NCBI GenBank assembly: GCA_934692625.1
Contig: CAKUUC010000022.1
Coordinates: forward strand, 1-9,786
Reading direction: 5' to 3'
Source: an uncultured Candidatus Melainabacteria bacterium
GTDB lineage: Bacteria; Cyanobacteriota; Vampirovibrionia; Gastranaerophilales; Gastranaerophilaceae
DNA: 9,786 nucleotides
Below, one piece after another: positions 5,809-9,786 of this stretch (position 1 is its first letter; each line of letters begins with the position of its first letter). The notes under the pieces are model-generated. The model saw only the letters and a program-made list of their open reading frames with translations, did no database searches and was not told where the DNA came from. The translations under genes were made by a program, and so were the position numbers.

Positions 5809-8358
5809 ATGGAAAATTTATTAGAAAATCTTAATAAGGAACAAAAAGAAGCAGTTCAAACAACACAGGGACCGCTATTGATACTAGCCGGAGCAGGCTC
5901 AGGCAAAACTAAAGTTTTAACAACTCGTATTGCATACATGATACGTAATGGTGTAAAACCTCGTAATATTTTGGCTGTAACATTTACAAACAAAGCCGCA
6001 AAAGAAATGAAAGAACGTATCGGCAAAATTATCGGCGAAGATACAGTAAAATACATGTGGGTTGGAACCTTCCACGGAATTTGCGGAAGAATTTTACGTG
6101 AAAATATTGATAAATATAACACTGCAACCGGTAAACACCTAGATAGAAACTTTACAATTTATGATGATTCGGACACAAACCAAATTATCACAAGAGCAAT
6201 CAAAAAATTAAATCTTGATGATAAAGTTTATCAAACAAAATTGGTAAAATCCGTAATATCAAACGCAAAAAACAAAATGCAAGATGCGACAACATTTGCA
6301 ACTTATGCAAGAGATTTCAAATCACAAAAAATCGCAGCCATTTATGAAGAGTATGAAAAAGCACTAAACAACAACAATGCAATCGACTTTGATGATATGC
6401 TAATGTTGACGGTTAAATTACTGGAACAAAATGAAGAAGTAAGAAAGCAATATTATGACAGATTCCAACACATTATGGTTGACGAATACCAAGATACAAA
6501 CATTGCGCAATACAATCTTGTTAATATGCTTTACACAAACTTATCAAAAGATATTCCGCAAGAACGTTCACTATGTGTTGTAGGAGATGTCGACCAGTCA
6601 ATTTATTCTTGGCGTGGTGCTGATTTTACAATCATAATGAATTTTCAAAAAGATTATCCTAATACAAAACTTATCAAACTTGAACAGAATTATCGTTCAA
6701 CTGCGCACATTTTGCACGCTGCAAATGCCGTAATCGAAAACAATAACGAACGTGTTGAAAAAGTTTTATATTCTAACAAAGGGGAAGGCGAAAAACTTAG
6801 TTACTACACCGCAAGCGATGAAGCAGACGAAGCGAATTACATAGTAAGTAACATCAAACGCACTGCCCACGGCAATTTTAACCAGTTTGCAATATTATAT
6901 AGAACAAACAACCAATCAAGAGCCCTTGAAGAAGCGTGTATGGCAACAGGTGTTCCTTATAGAATTTACGGTGGGACAAAGTTCTATGACAGAGCAGAAG
7001 TTAAAACTGTTATTTGTTACTTGAAATTGATAAATAATACCGATGATTCACAAAGTTTACGCAGAATTATCAACGTTCCAAAACGAGGAATCGGAGATAC
7101 AACAGTTAAAAACCTTTCAGACTTTGCAAATTCAAGAGATATAAGTCTTTTTGAAGCAATAAAAATTTGTGATGAATCAGAAATTCCGGCAAGAACTTGT
7201 GCAAAATTGAAAGAATTTGCAGGATTGATTTTGAAATTTAAAGATGCACAACCTGCATACTCACTAAAAGATTTTGTAACTCTTGTTATTGAAAAATCAG
7301 GTTATTTGGCAGAACTTCAAACAAAAGCCGCAACTGATCCGGATTTTCAAGATGACATAAACAACTTGCAAGAACTTGTAAACGTAGCAGAAGAATTTGT
7401 ACCGGAAGAAGAAGATAACTTGCTTGGCGAATTCTTACAACAAGTTGCATTAGTATCAGATTTAGACTCAATGGAAGATGAAGCGAACAACGTTACGATG
7501 ATGACATTGCACGCTGCAAAAGGTTTGGAATTTCCAACAGTATTTATTGCAGGAATGGATGAGGGCATTTTCCCTAGCCAAAGAACCTTGCAAGTTCCAT
7601 CAGAAGTCGAAGAAGAACGTCGTTTGATGTATGTTGGAATTACACGTGCAGAAGAAAAACTCTACCTTGTTTCAGCAAAAAGACGTCAAACTTGGGGTGA
7701 ATACAGATACTACAACCCTTCAAGATTTATTGAAGAAATTCCGCAAAACTTGATTGAATCAATGGAATCAAGCAACGATTTCGGACGCTCTTCAACATTC
7801 AGAAGTGCAGTTTCAAGAGCAAAAGACTCTTCATCTGTTTCTTCATCACCTGATGGCTACGTTCGTCCATCAAGCGGATTTGGTGCAAACTTTACGGCTC
7901 CGAAAAGACAAGGCTTATCCAGAACTACCATCACAAAAAATACAAGCACTTCTTCAAGTCCAAACCGTACAAGTTCTTCTTACGGATACTCAAAACCTCA
8001 ATCAAACAGAACTCCGCAAAGAACTATGATTGTAAAATCTGCAGTAAATAAGAAAAAAGAAGAAGAAAAAATTGCAGCATTTTTCAAAGATAATGCTATC
8101 AAACGTATGGCAGAAGAACGAAGAATGAAACGAGAAGCCGCTGAACGTGAAAATATCGAAAAGCAAAAAGTGCATGAACAAAGCAAATTCATTGACAATG
8201 CCTACGAAATAGGACAACGAGTTTTTCACGAACAACTCGGAATCGGACACGTTACAGATGTTCTAAACGTTGGAAACAGCATAATGTACACAATCGACTT
8301 TGGCAAACTTGGCAAAAAAGCGATGGATGCTTCTTATGCAAGATTAAAGAAATTCTAA
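5809..8358 (+). CDS. pcrA: ATP-dependent DNA helicase PcrA/UvrD
   Basis: Superfamily 1A 3'-5' helicase that unwinds DNA in repair and removes RecA or stalled complexes (family knowledge). Motifs occur in order: Q-motif with Q12, Walker A AGAGSGKT (27-34, Lys33), TFTNKAAKEM (58-67), GTFHG (86-90), DEYQD (225-229), GDVDQSIYSWRGAD starting at 259, QNYRS (293-297), TLHAAKGLEF (566-575) and RRLMYVGITRA (604-614). The C-terminal Tudor-like domain (about 799-849) matches the PcrA/UvrD tail that contacts RNA polymerase. At 849 residues it is over 100 longer than B. subtilis PcrA. The excess lies mostly in a Ser/Thr/Arg-rich linker (about 650-745) followed by a charged Lys/Glu helix (about 748-795). 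I chose ATG 5809, with GGGAAG at 5798-5803, over a TTG at 5791 that lacks a Shine-Dalgarno site. It is divergent from the DprA-like gene and convergent with priA. Confidence 0.95.
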   Translation: MENLLENLNKEQKEAVQTTQGPLLILAGAGSGKTKVLTTRIAYMIRNGVKPRNILAVTFTNKAAKEMKERIGKIIGEDTVKYMWVGTFHGICGRILRENIDKYNTATGKHLDRNFTIYDDSDTNQIITRAIKKLNLDDKVYQTKLVKSVISNAKNKMQDATTFATYARDFKSQKIAAIYEEYEKALNNNNAIDFDDMLMLTVKLLEQNEEVRKQYYDRFQHIMVDEYQDTNIAQYNLVNMLYTNLSKDIPQERSLCVVGDVDQSIYSWRGADFTIIMNFQKDYPNTKLIKLEQNYRSTAHILHAANAVIENNNERVEKVLYSNKGEGEKLSYYTASDEADEANYIVSNIKRTAHGNFNQFAILYRTNNQSRALEEACMATGVPYRIYGGTKFYDRAEVKTVICYLKLINNTDDSQSLRRIINVPKRGIGDTTVKNLSDFANSRDISLFEAIKICDESEIPARTCAKLKEFAGLILKFKDAQPAYSLKDFVTLVIEKSGYLAELQTKAATDPDFQDDINNLQELVNVAEEFVPEEEDNLLGEFLQQVALVSDLDSMEDEANNVTMMTLHAAKGLEFPTVFIAGMDEGIFPSQRTLQVPSEVEEERRLMYVGITRAEEKLYLVSAKRRQTWGEYRYYNPSRFIEEIPQNLIESMESSNDFGRSSTFRSAVSRAKDSSSVSSSPDGYVRPSSGFGANFTAPKRQGLSRTTITKNTSTSSSPNRTSSSYGYSKPQSNRTPQRTMIVKSAVNKKKEEEKIAAFFKDNAIKRMAEERRMKREAAERENIEKQKVHEQSKFIDNAYEIGQRVFHEQLGIGHVTDVLNVGNSIMYTIDFGKLGKKAMDASYARLKKF

Positions 8359-8360
8359 CC

Positions 8361-9786
8361 CTATAAGATATCTAACGGGTCAACGTCAATCGTCATTTTT
8401 ATGTCTTTTGGCGAATTTATCTTGCTCAAGAAACTAGATACAAACTGGTGTCCTTTTTGTTCCAATTTGTTTTTGATAATAATTTGGAAACGGTAATTTC
8501 CATTCAATTTTTCAATAACGCAAGGAGTCGGACCTAAAACATCAAGTCTTTCTCCAAAACCAAATTTTTCAATCATTGTACATAGTCGCAAAGCAATTTC
8601 TTGTGCAGCTTTTTCGGCTCTAAAATTATTCGGAGAACTCAAAATTAACCTGATAATCTGACTAAATGGCGGATAATCAAAATCTTCACGAGATTTGATT
8701 TCTTTTTCGTAAAATTCCGAATAATTTTGAGATTTTGCACTTTCAAGAGCGTAAAATTCAGGATTATAAGTTTGGAAAAGAACTCTTCCTTTGAACTCGC
8801 CACGTCCTGCACGTCCTGCAACCTGAGTTAGCAATTGAAAACCTCTTTCAGACGCTCTAAAATCCGGCAAATTAAAACTGGCATCGGCTGAAATTACTCC
8901 AACGAGAGTAACGTTAGGATTATCCAAACCTTTGGCTATCATTTGAGTTCCGATTAAAATATCAATATCGCCCTTTTGGAAACGTTCTAAAAGTCTTATA
9001 TGTTCACCTTTTCGCACCAAAACATCACTATCAATACGTTCAACTTTATAATCAGGGTACAAATCTTTTATATATTGTTCAATTTTTTGCGTTCCGGTAC
9101 CTGAATTTTTCAACCCCTCAAACCCACAATTAGGGCAAACATCGGGGAAATATTCCACATGGTTACAATAGTGGCACTTTAACATATTATCTTTTGCATG
9201 CCAAATCATTGGAACCGCGCAATTAGGACATTCAATAACATGCCCGCAGCCTTGACATTGAGTGAATGTTGAAAACCCTCGACGATTTATCAATAAAATA
9301 ACTTGTTGTTTATTGTCTAAAGTTTCTTTTATCGCAGTTTGCAAAGGCTTAGAAATCAAACTTTTGTAAGCGGCACGCCCATATTCCTGCATATTGATAA
9401 CTGAAACCGGTGCGACTTTTGCATTATTGTAACGTTTCAACATCTCAAACAAATGATTTGAATTAACCGCCCTATAGTAACTTGAAATATCAGGAGTTGC
9501 CGAACCCAAAATCAACGGACAAGAATTGAATTCCGCCAATTTTCTTGCGACCAATCTCGCATCATACCTTGGTGCCGGAGATGATTGTTTATAGGCACTT
9601 TCATGCTCTTCATCAATAATTATTAAACCTAAATCTTTAATAGGTGCAAAAACGGCAGAACGCGCACCCGCAAGAATCTTTATTTCATTTTTATAGAGTT
9701 TTTGCCAAACGTCATAACGTTCACCTTCTGAAATACTGCTGTGCCAAATCGCAACATCTTTTGTTCCAAATTTTCTAGCCAAACGT
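8361..9786 (-). CDS. priA: Primosomal replication-restart helicase PriA, C-terminal part (runs off right edge)
   Basis: PriA recognises stalled forks and D-loops and reloads the replicative helicase (family knowledge). About 474 C-terminal residues are present. The N-terminal DNA-binding domain and Walker A lie beyond position 9786, since the frame stays open to the edge with no start. Counting from the Leu codon at 9782, visible motifs are GARSAVFAP (39-47), DEEH (57-60) and GSATP (93-97). Eight zinc-binding cysteines form four CxxC pairs (176/179, 185/188, 203/206, 216/219). Then come GTGTQKIEQ, IGTQMIAKGLDNPNV and QVAGRAGRG (320-328), and the characteristic DPLDIL C-terminus. All eight cysteines are intact, so the helicase looks functional. 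Its TAG stop lies 2 bp from the pcrA stop, with no terminator between them. Confidence 0.95.
   Translation of the reverse strand, partial: RLARKFGTKDVAIWHSSISEGERYDVWQKLYKNEIKILAGARSAVFAPIKDLGLIIIDEEHESAYKQSSPAPRYDARLVARKLAEFNSCPLILGSATPDISSYYRAVNSNHLFEMLKRYNNAKVAPVSVINMQEYGRAAYKSLISKPLQTAIKETLDNKQQVILLINRRGFSTFTQCQGCGHVIECPNCAVPMIWHAKDNMLKCHYCNHVEYFPDVCPNCGFEGLKNSGTGTQKIEQYIKDLYPDYKVERIDSDVLVRKGEHIRLLERFQKGDIDILIGTQMIAKGLDNPNVTLVGVISADASFNLPDFRASERGFQLLTQVAGRAGRGEFKGRVLFQTYNPEFYALESAKSQNYSEFYEKEIKSREDFDYPPFSQIIRLILSSPNNFRAEKAAQEIALRLCTMIEKFGFGERLDVLGPTPCVIEKLNGNYRFQIIIKNKLEQKGHQFVSSFLSKINSPKDIKMTIDVDPLDIL

Noticed and set aside
7754..8029. Plus-strand open frame inside the pcrA linker region
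   Set aside because: It is an out-of-frame reading of low-complexity Ser/Thr codons within pcrA, giving a Gln/Leu-rich translation without a ribosome binding site.
9780..9782. TTG at 9782 as a true start of priA
   Set aside because: The frame stays open to the window edge, and the helicase domain with its Walker A motif must lie upstream. The gene is truncated by the window.

Overview
This AT-rich window (about one third G+C) is densely coded bacterial chromosome in the standard genetic code. Sigma-70-like promoters and purine-rich Shine-Dalgarno sites are visible. Two lineage-restricted-looking proteins begin with short polar leaders containing a Phe-Thr motif (VSFTG, INFTS). I associate that style with gut Melainabacteria (Gastranaerophilales, non-photosynthetic relatives of cyanobacteria). 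The PcrA helicase sequence does not contradict this, but the placement is inference, not proof.

Layout. Positions 1-139 hold a GC-richer patch of unknown nature and an AT-rich spacer. A near-consensus promoter then drives a two-gene + strand unit: a DtxR/MntR-family metal-dependent repressor (188-610) and an unrecognised polytopic membrane protein (614-1618). A dyad resembling a metal-repressor operator lies on the -10 element of that promoter, and a related dyad lies on the stop codon of the membrane gene. A terminator hairpin (1664-1692) separates this unit from a convergent gene for a 504-residue uncharacterised protein (3224-1710, minus). That gene has Trp-Cys-Thr and GDFHIYLE motifs and a degenerate solenoid-like tail. 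It shares a 154-bp divergent spacer with a small charged hypothetical protein (3379-3912, plus).

The right half is a genome-maintenance neighbourhood. A minus-strand pair encodes a stand-alone DprA-like Rossmann protein (5723-5124) and a HEAT-like helical-repeat protein (5104-3935). The pair is read from an extended -10 promoter. It is divergent from pcrA/uvrD (5809-8358), a superfamily 1 helicase with an unusually long linker before its C-terminal domain. PcrA converges, with only 2 bp between stop codons, on priA (minus, running off the right edge), the primosomal helicase of replication restart.

Working together: the left unit looks like a self-regulated metal-responsive operon with an uncharacterised membrane partner. 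The right block groups helicases for repair and replication restart with a possible DNA- or nucleotide-binding accessory protein. No tRNA, rRNA, insertion sequence or CRISPR array was seen, and no gene-free stretch exceeds 300 bases.
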